A stretch of 33,638 bases of DNA from an uncultured Planctomycetia bacterium. Lineage in GTDB: Bacteria > Planctomycetota > UBA1135 > GCA-002686595. A program made the translations under genes and the position numbers. The notes below the pieces were generated by a model, which saw only the letters and a list, made by a program, of their open reading frames with translations, did not search any database and was not told the DNA's origin. The stretch spans positions 1 to 33,638 of the forward strand of contig CALKYE010000065.1 of NCBI GenBank assembly GCA_938003765.1, in the 5' to 3' direction. Of the stretch, positions 24,587 to 32,374 are shown in pieces. How positions within the stretch are numbered: position 1 is the stretch's first letter; each line of letters opens with the position of its first letter.

Positions 24587-26161
24587 TTGCGACACCGATC
24601 GACTTTGTCTCGCGCCCTCACCTCGCTCGCTTGCGTGGCGGCCGTTCAGGCCACTTGCGCCGCGAACTCCGTGCTGGAGCACAACGCACCGTTCCTCGGG
24701 GGGACGCTCGAGCTCACGCTTCGCGGCGCCGCGCCCGGCGCGCTGATCTCGCTGTATCAGAGCCCCGACTTCGGAAACACCTCGACCCCGTGGGGGACGT
24801 TCGAACTCGACCGCGGACTCGCCACCATCGTGGCGACCGGGGTTGCGAACGCAGCGGGCGAGTGGACCTACACCGCGCCGATCCCGAGCAATCCGGCGTT
24901 CGCAGAGACCTCGCAGCATTTCCAGGCGTTCGTTCGACCCCTCAACGCACCGCGCGAGTTGTCGAGCGCCGCGCACCTGCGCTGGCTCGGATCGCGGGCC
25001 TACGCCACGTGCCGGGGAGGCGAGTTCCCGCTCGGCCAGCCCAACAACGGCGAGCTCTCGATCGTGTCCCTCGCGACGAACTCGGTTGTGAGCGCCGTCG
25101 ACTTCGGCGCGCAGGTGCAGTCGGGCCAGCGCAACCAACCGGTCTTCAACTCGAACTTCAGCCGCGGCGCCGTCGTCGTCGACTCGCGCATCGTCGTGTT
25201 CGATCCCTACTTCGGCGGCGTGATCGGATCGCAGTCCTTCCACCTCGTCGATCCGTTGCTGCACGTCGGGTCGGACGAGACGACGCTTTACGCGCTCGTG
25301 GTTCCTGCGCTCGGTCAACCGGTGCAGCTCCACGCGATCGACCTGACCACCGCGCAGTCGACCAGCAGCCTCGACTTGCCGGCGGGCCTGTGGCTCGAGT
25401 GGGCGGTCAACGCCTCGCGCACGATCGCCTACGTCGGAAGCGGCGAGGACCCCAATCTGCCGCAGTCGTACGTGCAGCGCATCGACCTGGCGACGATGCA
25501 GGACCTCGGCCCCACGCTCGTCGGGGGCGCGGGCGAGGGCTTCCTCACCGCGATCGCGGCGCAGGGCGATCGGATCCTCGTCGCTACGCAAGGCCCGCCT
25601 TGGATCTCGGGCGCTCCGACGAGCACGACCCGCCTGATCGAGACGGTCGGCGGTCCTGTTCAGACCGTCGCGCCCGGCATGAGCCTCACGCAGCGCTTCG
25701 AACCGCTCCCCGCGTTCAACGCATTCGCCGCGCTGAACTACAACCTCGGAGCGACGGGCCTGCGCCTCGAACGCGCGAGCAACCCGGCGCCGGCGTTGCC
25801 GATCTGGCTCCCGGGCACGTTCAACACGATCGATCTCGCTCCCAGCACGACCGGCCTGTGGATCGTGGGCGATTCGATCCTGGGGCTCTCCGGCGGTTGG
25901 AACGCGTCGCACTACGAGATCGCGACGGGCACGTGGACTTGGTTCCCGTTCCCCGCGTGGCCCAACGTGCCGCCCTCCGCGATTCGCGAGATCGATGACG
26001 CGCAGGGTCGCCGCGCGTGTGTGCTGATCGACGGCGTCGACCACTTGCCGGTGAGCTTGACTCCGCCGCAGATCTACGTGCACTCGCCGGCCGGCGCTCT
26101 CCTGACGAGCATTCCGGTCGGAGTCTGGCCGACGTCCCTGACGGTTGTCGCCGCGCCCTGA
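24587..26161 (+). CDS. Secreted protein, beta-propeller-like, unknown function
   Basis: The product of 524 residues begins with a signal peptide (MRHRSTLSRALTSLACVAAV and on) if translation starts at the TTG at 24587, which has GGAG 7 bases upstream. The GTG at 24536 in the same frame is the alternative and would add 17 residues. The first 120 residues look like an Ig- or beta-sandwich-like module (GGTLELTLRGAAPGALISLY). The rest has repeated short strands of the YVTN/propeller kind (GELSIVSLATNSVVSAVDFG, AYVGSGEDPNLPQSYVQRID). No catalytic residues were recognised. It follows the LytTR regulator after about 135 bases on the same strand and ends 63 bases before the methyltransferase gene. Confidence 0.75.
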   Translation: MRHRSTLSRALTSLACVAAVQATCAANSVLEHNAPFLGGTLELTLRGAAPGALISLYQSPDFGNTSTPWGTFELDRGLATIVATGVANAAGEWTYTAPIPSNPAFAETSQHFQAFVRPLNAPRELSSAAHLRWLGSRAYATCRGGEFPLGQPNNGELSIVSLATNSVVSAVDFGAQVQSGQRNQPVFNSNFSRGAVVVDSRIVVFDPYFGGVIGSQSFHLVDPLLHVGSDETTLYALVVPALGQPVQLHAIDLTTAQSTSSLDLPAGLWLEWAVNASRTIAYVGSGEDPNLPQSYVQRIDLATMQDLGPTLVGGAGEGFLTAIAAQGDRILVATQGPPWISGAPTSTTRLIETVGGPVQTVAPGMSLTQRFEPLPAFNAFAALNYNLGATGLRLERASNPAPALPIWLPGTFNTIDLAPSTTGLWIVGDSILGLSGGWNASHYEIATGTWTWFPFPAWPNVPPSAIREIDDAQGRRACVLIDGVDHLPVSLTPPQIYVHSPAGALLTSIPVGVWPTSLTVVAAP

Positions 26162-26172
26162 CTCGCTGTCGC

Positions 26173-26211
26173 CGAGACGTCGCGCGCCTTTCCAACGCGC
26201 GCGACGTTTCG
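26173..26211. repeat. Strong 15-bp hairpin between the secreted protein and the methyltransferase
   Basis: CGAGACGTCGCGCGC (26173-26187) pairs with GCGCGCGACGTTTCG (26197-26211) with a single G-U pair across a 9-nt loop. The inner 11 bp are perfect. There is no T-run after it. It starts 12 bases after the stop of the secreted protein and ends 13 bases before the GTG of the methyltransferase gene. It may be a terminator, an operator, or a barrier to translation of the restriction-modification operon. Confidence 0.6.
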
Positions 26212-26224
26212 CACACTCCCGCGC

Positions 26225-27337
26225 GTGTCGAACCAACGCACGCGCACGGCTCGCAAGGCGGCTCTCAGCTCGCCGCGCGCGTTGGACTTCTTCGCGGGCA
26301 GCGGCCTCGCCACGCTCGGATTGAGCGCTGCGTTCGACGTCGTGTGGGCCAACGACGTCAGCGAGAAGAAGGCCTCGATCTACCGCGCGAACCACCCCGC
26401 CCACGCCTTCCACTTGGGAGGCATCGAGCAGGTCCGCGGCGCCGAGCTTCCGGCGGCGGAGCTCTCCTGGGCGAGCTTTCCGTGCCAGGACCTGTCGCTG
26501 GCGGGCGCGCAGGCAGGCCTTTCGAGCGGCCGGAGCGGCTTGGTCTGGCAGTGGCTGCGCGTGCTCGACGAGATGCCGCGCAAGCCGGCCGTCGTAGCGC
26601 TCGAGAACGTCGTCGGGCTCGTGTCGGCCGCTGGCGGCGCCAACTACCGCGCGTTGCACGCGGCGCTCGTCAAACGGGGCTACCGAGTCGGCGCGCTGCT
26701 GCTCGACGCGGTTCGCTGGCTGCCGCAGTCGCGGCCGCGCATCTTCGTCGTCGGCGTCCGCCGCGACGCGCGCACGGCGGAGTTCGAGTGCGACGGACCG
26801 ACCTGGTGCCACCCCACTCCGGTTCGTCGCGCGGCCGAACGCTGCGACGACTTCGTGTGGTGGCGCGTGCCCGAGCCCTCGGCCGAGCGCAGCACGCTCA
26901 CCGAGCTGATCGACTTCGACGCGCCGACCGACGAGCCCGCGCGCGCGCGCCACAACCTCGCGCTGATCGCGCCTCGGCACCGCGAGCGACTCGCGGAGCG
27001 CCTCAACGGACGTCGAGCGGTGTTCCCCGGCTACAAGCGCACTCGCGAGGGTCGACAGGTGCTCGAGCTGCGCTTCGACGACGTCGCTGGATGCCTGCGC
27101 ACGCCCGAAGGCGGCAGCTCGCGCCAACTGCTGGTCATCCACCGCGGCGGACGCACGACGACGCGCCTGCTCACGGTGCGCGAAGCGGCGCGGCTGATGG
27201 GCGCGGGCGACGACTACCTGCTGCCCGGCTCGTACAACGACGGCTACAAGGCCATGGGGGACGCGGTCGCAGCGCCGGCGGTCGCGCACCTCGCGCAGAC
27301 GCTGCTCGCGCCGTTGGCGCAGCGCGCACGACGATGA
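26225..27337 (+). CDS. DNA (cytosine-5-)-methyltransferase
   Basis: The 370-residue enzyme has the motifs of the m5C family in order. Motif I is DFFAGSGLATLG (21-32) and motif IV is the nucleophile loop FPCQDLS (85-91, Cys87). Motif VI is ENV (127-129) and motif VIII is QSRPRIF (168-174). A target-recognition region spans about 185-310, and motif IX/X (REAARLMG, GDAVAAPAV) closes the protein. It methylates a specific DNA sequence that I cannot predict. The GTG at 26225 is the first start. No ribosome binding site is seen, and a strong hairpin lies just before it. Its TGA overlaps the ATG of the DUF4928 gene by 4 bases. The base composition does not look foreign. Confidence 0.95.
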   Translation: MSNQRTRTARKAALSSPRALDFFAGSGLATLGLSAAFDVVWANDVSEKKASIYRANHPAHAFHLGGIEQVRGAELPAAELSWASFPCQDLSLAGAQAGLSSGRSGLVWQWLRVLDEMPRKPAVVALENVVGLVSAAGGANYRALHAALVKRGYRVGALLLDAVRWLPQSRPRIFVVGVRRDARTAEFECDGPTWCHPTPVRRAAERCDDFVWWRVPEPSAERSTLTELIDFDAPTDEPARARHNLALIAPRHRERLAERLNGRRAVFPGYKRTREGRQVLELRFDDVAGCLRTPEGGSSRQLLVIHRGGRTTTRLLTVREAARLMGAGDDYLLPGSYNDGYKAMGDAVAAPAVAHLAQTLLAPLAQRARR

Positions 27338-28281
27338 GCACCGCCGCGCTCAGCGCGCTCGAAGCCCGGCTCGAGCAGTTCGCTCGCGACGAACAGATGC
27401 TCGGCAAGGGCGGGTTGTGCGTGGCGCTGGTGGTCACGCGGCACGCGCGCGAGAAGCACTTGCCGCTCGAGGCGCGCGAGCTGCTGACCGAGAGCGGCGG
27501 TCAGGTGCTCGGCCTGGGCAAGGACGCCGTGCAGCAGATCCTGCGCGACCACGGGCTCGAGCGCGAACTCGCGCGCGAAGGCGGTCGCACCAGCCGCGGC
27601 AGCATCCAGCGCATGGGCGCGTACGTGGCGCTGCTCAACGAACTCCACGAGCACCGCCTGGTCGACTTCGGCCGCATCGAGGACTGGTGGGTGGCGCGCG
27701 TGCGCGAGTTCTTCGCGGGCAAGCCGCTCATGCTGCGCATCGACCGCGCGCAATCGCTGCGGGCCGCCTGGCTCGACCTGTTCGAGCAGGCGCAGCAACG
27801 CCAACGCGACGCGAGCGGACTCAAGTACGTCGGAGTCATGCTCCAGCACCTGGTCGGCGCGCGGCTCGAGCTCGAGTTCGGCGATGCGGTCGAGCACTTC
27901 GGCTCGTGCGCGAAGGACGACGGGCTCGGCCGCGCCAGCGACTACTCGATCGGAGAGCTGGCGATCCACGTCACGACGGCGCCGGGCGAAGCGCTCGCGC
28001 GCAAGTGCGCCGCGAACCTCGACGCGGGCTTGAAGCCGGTCATCGTCACCAGCAACGGCGAGCGCGTCGCGGTCGCGCGCTACCACCTGGGAGAGCTGCG
28101 GCTCGCTCAGCGCGTCGACGTGCTCGACGCCGAGCAATACCTGACCGAGGCGTTGGTCCTGCGCTCCGCTGGGACGCACGAAGGCGCTTGCGCGGCCGCG
28201 CGCGAGTTGGTCGAGCGCTACAACGCGATCGTGGGCGAGCACGAGACCGACCCCGGCCTGCGCATCGAGCTGGCGCAATGA
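27334..28281 (+). CDS. DUF4928 family protein, probable restriction subunit
   Basis: The 315-residue protein matches, from memory, the DUF4928 family found next to C5-methyltransferases and Vsr genes. Conserved stretches are GKGGLCVALVVTRHA (24-38), the helix region GGRTSRGSIQRM, MLQHLVGARLELEFG (169-183), and GRASDYSIGELAIHVTTAP (199-217) followed by ARKC and PVIVTS. The block around Asp203 and the strand with His212 is where a PD-(D/E)XK core would be, but it reads D-x(8)-HxT instead of D-x-ExK. Its place between a methyltransferase and Vsr suggests a sequence-specific nuclease subunit; this is inference. The ATG at 27334 overlaps the methyltransferase stop. An in-frame run upstream to 26017 is a shadow. 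Confidence 0.85.
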   Translation: MSTAALSALEARLEQFARDEQMLGKGGLCVALVVTRHAREKHLPLEARELLTESGGQVLGLGKDAVQQILRDHGLERELAREGGRTSRGSIQRMGAYVALLNELHEHRLVDFGRIEDWWVARVREFFAGKPLMLRIDRAQSLRAAWLDLFEQAQQRQRDASGLKYVGVMLQHLVGARLELEFGDAVEHFGSCAKDDGLGRASDYSIGELAIHVTTAPGEALARKCAANLDAGLKPVIVTSNGERVAVARYHLGELRLAQRVDVLDAEQYLTEALVLRSAGTHEGACAAARELVERYNAIVGEHETDPGLRIELAQ

Positions 28282-28709
28282 CCGACGTGTACTCGCGCGC
28301 CAAGCGCAGCGAGGTCATGCGTCGCGTGCGCGCCACGGGCGGCGGACTCGAGCAGCGCGTGTTCGAGCTCGCGCGCGCGGCCGGCGCACGGCTGCGCCGC
28401 AACGCCAAGGAACTCCCCGGCGAGCCTGACCTCGTCGCGCCCGCGCCGCGGGTGGCGGTCTTCGTCCACGGCTGCTTCTGGCACCAGCACGCGTGCCCCC
28501 GCGGCGCGCGGCGGCCGAGCTCCAACGTCGACTACTGGCGGGCCAAGCTCGAACGCAACGTGCGCCGCGACCGGCGCGTCGCTCGCGAGCTGCGGGCGCA
28601 GAGCTGGACCGTCGTCACGGTCTGGGAGTGCCAGTTGGCGCACCCCGAGCGCGTGCGCCGCCGCTTGCTGCGCTACCTCGCGCCGGCGGTGGACAGAACG
28701 GCGCGCTGA
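28278..28709 (+). CDS. vsr: Very short patch repair (Vsr) endonuclease
   Basis: The 143-residue enzyme nicks DNA next to T:G mismatches formed when 5-methylcytosine deaminates, starting very short patch repair. The motif order and numbering match E. coli Vsr closely: Glu25 (GGGLEQR), Asp51 (LPGEPDLV), His64 and His69 (FVHGCFWHQH). The zinc-binding residues Cys66, His71 and Cys73 (HACP) are all present, and Cys118 (VWECQ) corresponds to the fourth ligand. The ATG at 28278 overlaps the stop of the DUF4928 gene by 4 bases, so it is the last gene of the methyltransferase operon. It would repair deamination at the sites that methyltransferase modifies. Confidence 0.95.
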   Translation: MTDVYSRAKRSEVMRRVRATGGGLEQRVFELARAAGARLRRNAKELPGEPDLVAPAPRVAVFVHGCFWHQHACPRGARRPSSNVDYWRAKLERNVRRDRRVARELRAQSWTVVTVWECQLAHPERVRRRLLRYLAPAVDRTAR

Positions 28710-28839
28710 GCGCTCGCCGAGGGTGGCGCGCGCGGCGGCCGAGACCGCAGCACCGCGCGGGCGAGAAATCTCCGCGAATCAGCCACGGCCCGAGGCGCTC
28801 AGCGCATGCTTTCACGGTCCTCACTCCCGGGAGCTCGCT

Positions 28840-31422
28840 ATGCACCTCGCCCTCTGTCGTCGCGCGACGTCCATCGCGCTGACGGCGCTGTCTGTGTCCT
28901 CATGGGTCGTCGCCCAGTGCCCCCAGTACACCCAACGCTTCCACGGCGACGGGATCGTCGGCAGGACCTTGGCGCTGTGCGCCTTCGACGACGGCGCGGG
29001 GCCGCGGCTGTTCGCTGGCGGGTCCATCCTCGCGGCGGGAGCGGAGTCGGCGCGCGGCATCGCAGTCTGGGACGGCGAGCACTGGGCTGCGGCCGGGACG
29101 CTGCCGGTCTCGACGGGCATCGTCGAGTGTCGAGCGTTGGCGAGCTACGACTCGGGGACGGGCGCGCGTCTCTACAGCGGTGGTCTGGGCTTCGCGGCGG
29201 TCTGGGATGGCGCCGACTGGACCTCGATCGGCACGCCCACCAATGGCGGAATCAGCCTCGGCGCCGTCCACGCGTTCGCGACCTTCGATGTCGGATCCGG
29301 ACCGGAGCTGATCGCCGCCGGCGCCTTCCAGGCGATCGGCGGCGTGCCCGCTACACGGGTTGCATGCTGGGACGGAACAACTTGGCGCGCGCTCGGAAAC
29401 AACGCGCCCGGCGCCGTGCGCGCGCTCGCAGTTCACGACGACGGGACCGGCTCCAAGCTCTACGGCGGGGGCCACTTCGACGGCGCGGTCGTGGTCTGGC
29501 ACGGCGCGAGCTGGTTGACGATCGGCCAGCCGTTGGGTGACGAGGCGCGGATCGACTCGATGGCTTCGATCCGCGGCCCGGCGGGCGCGCACTGGCTCCT
29601 GGTAGGCGGCCAGGACATGTTCTCGAACAACACCGTCTTCGCGCGCTGGGACGGCGTGCAGTGGTACTCGCTGGCAGCGCCTCAACTCGGCCTCGTGGAG
29701 GAAATGATCGTCCACGAGGACGCGCTCGGCCCGATCGCCTACCTCACGGGCATTCAGTTCGGCGATGGGTTCGTCTGGTCCTGGAGGCCCACCCCGGCGC
29801 TGCTGCCGATCGCCTCGATGCCGGCGCGCGGCTATTCGCTGTGTCGCTACACGCCGCCGGGCGCGACGGAAGAGCGCCTCTTCGTCGGCGGCGACTTCAC
29901 GTGGATCAACGGCACGCCGGCGCAGTGCATCGCGCAGCGCTCGGGCTCGCAGTGGAGCGCGCTCGGTGTCGGGAACCACAGCTTCATTCCTCCCAATGGC
30001 GACTTCCGTCTGCTCGACACTGCCGCAGCCTGGACCGATGAGCGCGACGGTCGGCGCAAGCTGGTGGTCGGCGGCAGTTTCGCGGGCAACAGCGATGACC
30101 CCAGCCTTCGCAACCTCGCTGTCTGGGATGGCGAGCGCTGGTCGGCGTTCCCAGCGCCCGTCACTGGTGCGGTCAAGATCCTCACGACGTGGAACGACCC
30201 AGGGCTCGGCCGGGAAGTGCTCGTCGGCTATCCGATCACGGTCGGGGCGCCGGGCAGCAGCGTGCGCAAGTTCGACGGCGTGTCTTGGACTCCCATCGGC
30301 GCGCAAACTCCGTTCACGATCGATCGAATCACCGCGTTCCGCGAAAACGGCGGTCCGGACGAGACGCTGTTCATTCTCGGACCGTTCATCGACCTGACGC
30401 TGGGGCTGAGCCGCATCGGCCGCTTCGACGGCGTCGCGTGGTCGCCGGTGGGCGAGGGCCTCGACGGCGGCGCGAGTTCGCTCGTCGTTCACGATCCTCC
30501 CGGGCCGCTCGGACCGGGCCTGTACGTCGACACCCGCTACTTTCAGGGCGGCGCGCCCTCGTCGACGCTGCTGTCGCGTTGGGATGGAACGAGTTGGAGC
30601 GCAGTTCCGCACCCGTCGGTCTCACCCGACGCCATGGCTGTCTTTGACGACGGCGCCGGCGAGAACCTGTTCGCCGTCAGCAGCTTCAAGCTCCATCGTT
30701 TCGATGGCGCGTCGTGGAGCGAGTACTCGCTGGCCCAGAACTCCGCGCGCACGTCCCTCGCCGCGTTCGACGACGGGTCGGGGCCCGCGCTCTACTTGCC
30801 CGACGGCTATCGCTATCGCGGCGGACAGGTCGAGTACTTCGAGCCCAGCCAGAACGGCTATACGGCGAAAGCGCTGGTCCCGTTCGAAGACGAGAACGGA
30901 CAGTCGAACGCGCTGTGGTTCGTCGGCGACTTCACCCTCTTCGGCGGCCGTCCGTCGCGCGGAGTTGCGCGCTGGTCGGATCCGTGCCGCGCGCTGGAGA
31001 CGTACTGCACCGCGCAGACGAGCAGCCTGGGCTGTGTCGCCCAAGCTGAGTGGACCGGTGAGCCGAGCGTCGCTGCCAGCACTTCGACGCCGTTCGAGCT
31101 CGCCGCGAGTGAGATGCCCAACAACAAGTCAGGCCTGTGCTTCTACGGTCGGCGCGGGCCCGTCTCGGCGCCGCTCGGCGGCGGCACGTTGTGCGTGCGC
31201 TCACCGACTCGACGCACACCGCTCGTGTCGAGCGGAGGCTCGCCTAGCGGCGACGACTGCACCGGCCGGCTCGCGCTCGACTTCTCAGCCTGGATCCGCG
31301 GCGAGGTCGACCCGACCCTCGAAATCGGCGCGCAGGTGTGGTGCCAGTGGTGGTATCGCGACCCGCTGGCCTCCTCGGGCTCAGCGCTCTCGGACGGACT
31401 CTCGTTCGAGATCCGCCCCTGA
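28840..31422 (+). CDS. Large secreted WDG-repeat protein with a C-terminal module
   Basis: The 860-residue protein has a signal peptide (MHLALCRRATSIALTALSVS and on, ending near VVAQ) and a GGGAG ribosome binding site 6 bases before the ATG at 28840. About twelve repeats follow, each with a core [VRK][WF]DGxxW and a partner strand like FDDGAGPRLFAGG (for example VWDGEHWAAAG, CWDGTTWRALG, RFDGVAWSPVG, RWDGTSWSAVP). They are spaced roughly 50-70 residues, as in a large beta-propeller. The last 145 or so residues (from CRALETYCTAQ) are a cysteine-containing module ending in QWWYRDPLASSGSALSDGLSFEIRP. I recall similar ends in several planctomycete secreted proteins. A surface-binding role is possible; no enzyme motif is seen. 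Confidence 0.8.
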   Translation: MHLALCRRATSIALTALSVSSWVVAQCPQYTQRFHGDGIVGRTLALCAFDDGAGPRLFAGGSILAAGAESARGIAVWDGEHWAAAGTLPVSTGIVECRALASYDSGTGARLYSGGLGFAAVWDGADWTSIGTPTNGGISLGAVHAFATFDVGSGPELIAAGAFQAIGGVPATRVACWDGTTWRALGNNAPGAVRALAVHDDGTGSKLYGGGHFDGAVVVWHGASWLTIGQPLGDEARIDSMASIRGPAGAHWLLVGGQDMFSNNTVFARWDGVQWYSLAAPQLGLVEEMIVHEDALGPIAYLTGIQFGDGFVWSWRPTPALLPIASMPARGYSLCRYTPPGATEERLFVGGDFTWINGTPAQCIAQRSGSQWSALGVGNHSFIPPNGDFRLLDTAAAWTDERDGRRKLVVGGSFAGNSDDPSLRNLAVWDGERWSAFPAPVTGAVKILTTWNDPGLGREVLVGYPITVGAPGSSVRKFDGVSWTPIGAQTPFTIDRITAFRENGGPDETLFILGPFIDLTLGLSRIGRFDGVAWSPVGEGLDGGASSLVVHDPPGPLGPGLYVDTRYFQGGAPSSTLLSRWDGTSWSAVPHPSVSPDAMAVFDDGAGENLFAVSSFKLHRFDGASWSEYSLAQNSARTSLAAFDDGSGPALYLPDGYRYRGGQVEYFEPSQNGYTAKALVPFEDENGQSNALWFVGDFTLFGGRPSRGVARWSDPCRALETYCTAQTSSLGCVAQAEWTGEPSVAASTSTPFELAASEMPNNKSGLCFYGRRGPVSAPLGGGTLCVRSPTRRTPLVSSGGSPSGDDCTGRLALDFSAWIRGEVDPTLEIGAQVWCQWWYRDPLASSGSALSDGLSFEIRP

Positions 31423-31745
31423 TCGAGCTTCGAATCGCGCGGCGGTGAAGCGCCGCTCGCGACACTCCGCGCCCGGCTCGCTCCAGGGCCGAAATCAGGC
31501 CTTTTCGCGCTGCCCCACACAGGTTCGGATCAACCTGGGAAGCGGCGCGCAAAGAAGTCATTCAACGAAAGGAATGCCTGGGGGTGCGCGCCGCGGGAAG
31601 CCGGAGAGCGTGAGCGAGTTGGATCCTGACCGACTCGACTCGCTCTCCGGCGCCTTTTTCACCAAGCGCTAGTCTGCGCGCTCGTTCGGGAGATTCCTCC
31701 AAGAACGGCTCGGCCCGCGTCGTTCAGGCGCCCCACGTGCAGACC
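31423..31745. other. Intergenic region before the second ECF sigma factor gene
   Basis: This 323-base stretch holds a short hairpin at 31439-31456 (GCGGCG/CGCCGC) soon after the stop of the secreted protein, and a strong intrinsic terminator at 31600-31659. A TAGTCT hexamer at 31670-31675 could be a -10 element for the sigma gene. A 32-codon frame (31574-31672) runs through the terminator and is noted as an alternative reading. No other gene is seen. Confidence 0.5.
31600..31659 (+). terminator. Strong intrinsic terminator
   Basis: GCCGGAGAGCG (31600-31610) pairs perfectly with CGCTCTCCGGC (31641-31651). The inner bases can pair in part (GAGCGAGT with ACTCG). The T-run TTTTT follows at 31655-31659. 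It ends transcription from the large secreted protein gene, or from a short RNA starting nearer, before the ECF sigma factor gene. Confidence 0.7.
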
Positions 31746-32354
31746 ATGAATGCAAGAAGCGACGGCGCGCTGCTGGCAGCGCTGCAACGCGGGGATCGAC
31801 ACGCCCTCGCCGAGCTGGTGGAGCGGCACCAAAGCGTGCTGCTCGGACATGCGCGGGCGCTGCTGGGCGATCGCGGCCGTCACGAGGATGTGGTCCAGGA
31901 GGTCTACCTCCGGCTCCTCGAGCGCCCGCCGCAGGTTCCGCCGGACAAGTACGGCGACGCCGACGCGGAGCGCGCGCACCTTCTGGCCTGGCTGCACACG
32001 GTCACGAGGAACTGTTGCATGGACTCGTTGCGCTCCGAATCGAGGCGCCGCGCCCGCGAGGGCTCGGCCGCATCCCAGGACATCGCGCGGCCGTCGCATT
32101 CGGGCGGCGCGCACGTCGTCGAACAACGCGACACACGCGAGGCGGTCGAGCGGGGGCTCGCCAAGTTGCCGCAGGACCAGCGCGAGGTGCTGGTCCTGCG
32201 GCTCTTGGGTGAGCGCTCCTACAAGGACATCGCCCAGATCACGGGCAAGAAGATCGGCACGGTGGGGTGGCTGATCAGCGAGGGGCTGAAGGCGCTGGCG
32301 GGCGAGTTGGCGCCGCTGGCGGACGGCATGGGGGACTCGGGGGCCAAGGCTTGA
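31746..32354 (+). CDS. ECF-type RNA polymerase sigma factor
   Basis: The 202-residue protein has sigma region 2 (about 20-100: HEDVVQEVYLRLLER, LAWLHTVTRNCCMDSLRS). Region 4 follows (about 135-185: LPQDQREVLVLRLLGERSYKDIAQITGKK, then a helix). The Gln/Glu-rich DVVQE motif and the short linker are typical of ECF factors. The ATG at 31746 is preferred; a GTG at 31737 adds three residues. The next gene, 20 bases downstream, encodes a membrane protein with an anti-sigma-like N-terminus, so the pair should be co-transcribed. Sequestration of this factor at the membrane is likely. Confidence 0.92.
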   Translation: MNARSDGALLAALQRGDRHALAELVERHQSVLLGHARALLGDRGRHEDVVQEVYLRLLERPPQVPPDKYGDADAERAHLLAWLHTVTRNCCMDSLRSESRRRAREGSAASQDIARPSHSGGAHVVEQRDTREAVERGLAKLPQDQREVLVLRLLGERSYKDIAQITGKKIGTVGWLISEGLKALAGELAPLADGMGDSGAKA

Positions 32355-32374
32355 GGCGCGGGAGGGACACGAAC

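Noticed and set aside
24488..27289. A 933-codon open frame on the minus strand
   Set aside because: It spans two unrelated plus-strand genes and the gap between them, with biased composition and no recognisable domain.
26017..27333. Upstream extension of the DUF4928 frame
   Set aside because: It overlaps the methyltransferase gene out of frame with an Arg/Ala-rich product; the ATG at 27334 overlaps the methyltransferase stop and starts the homology.
28900..30612. A 570-codon open frame on the minus strand opposite the WDG-repeat protein
   Set aside because: The repeats, signal peptide and ribosome binding site are all on the plus strand; the minus frame has only biased composition.
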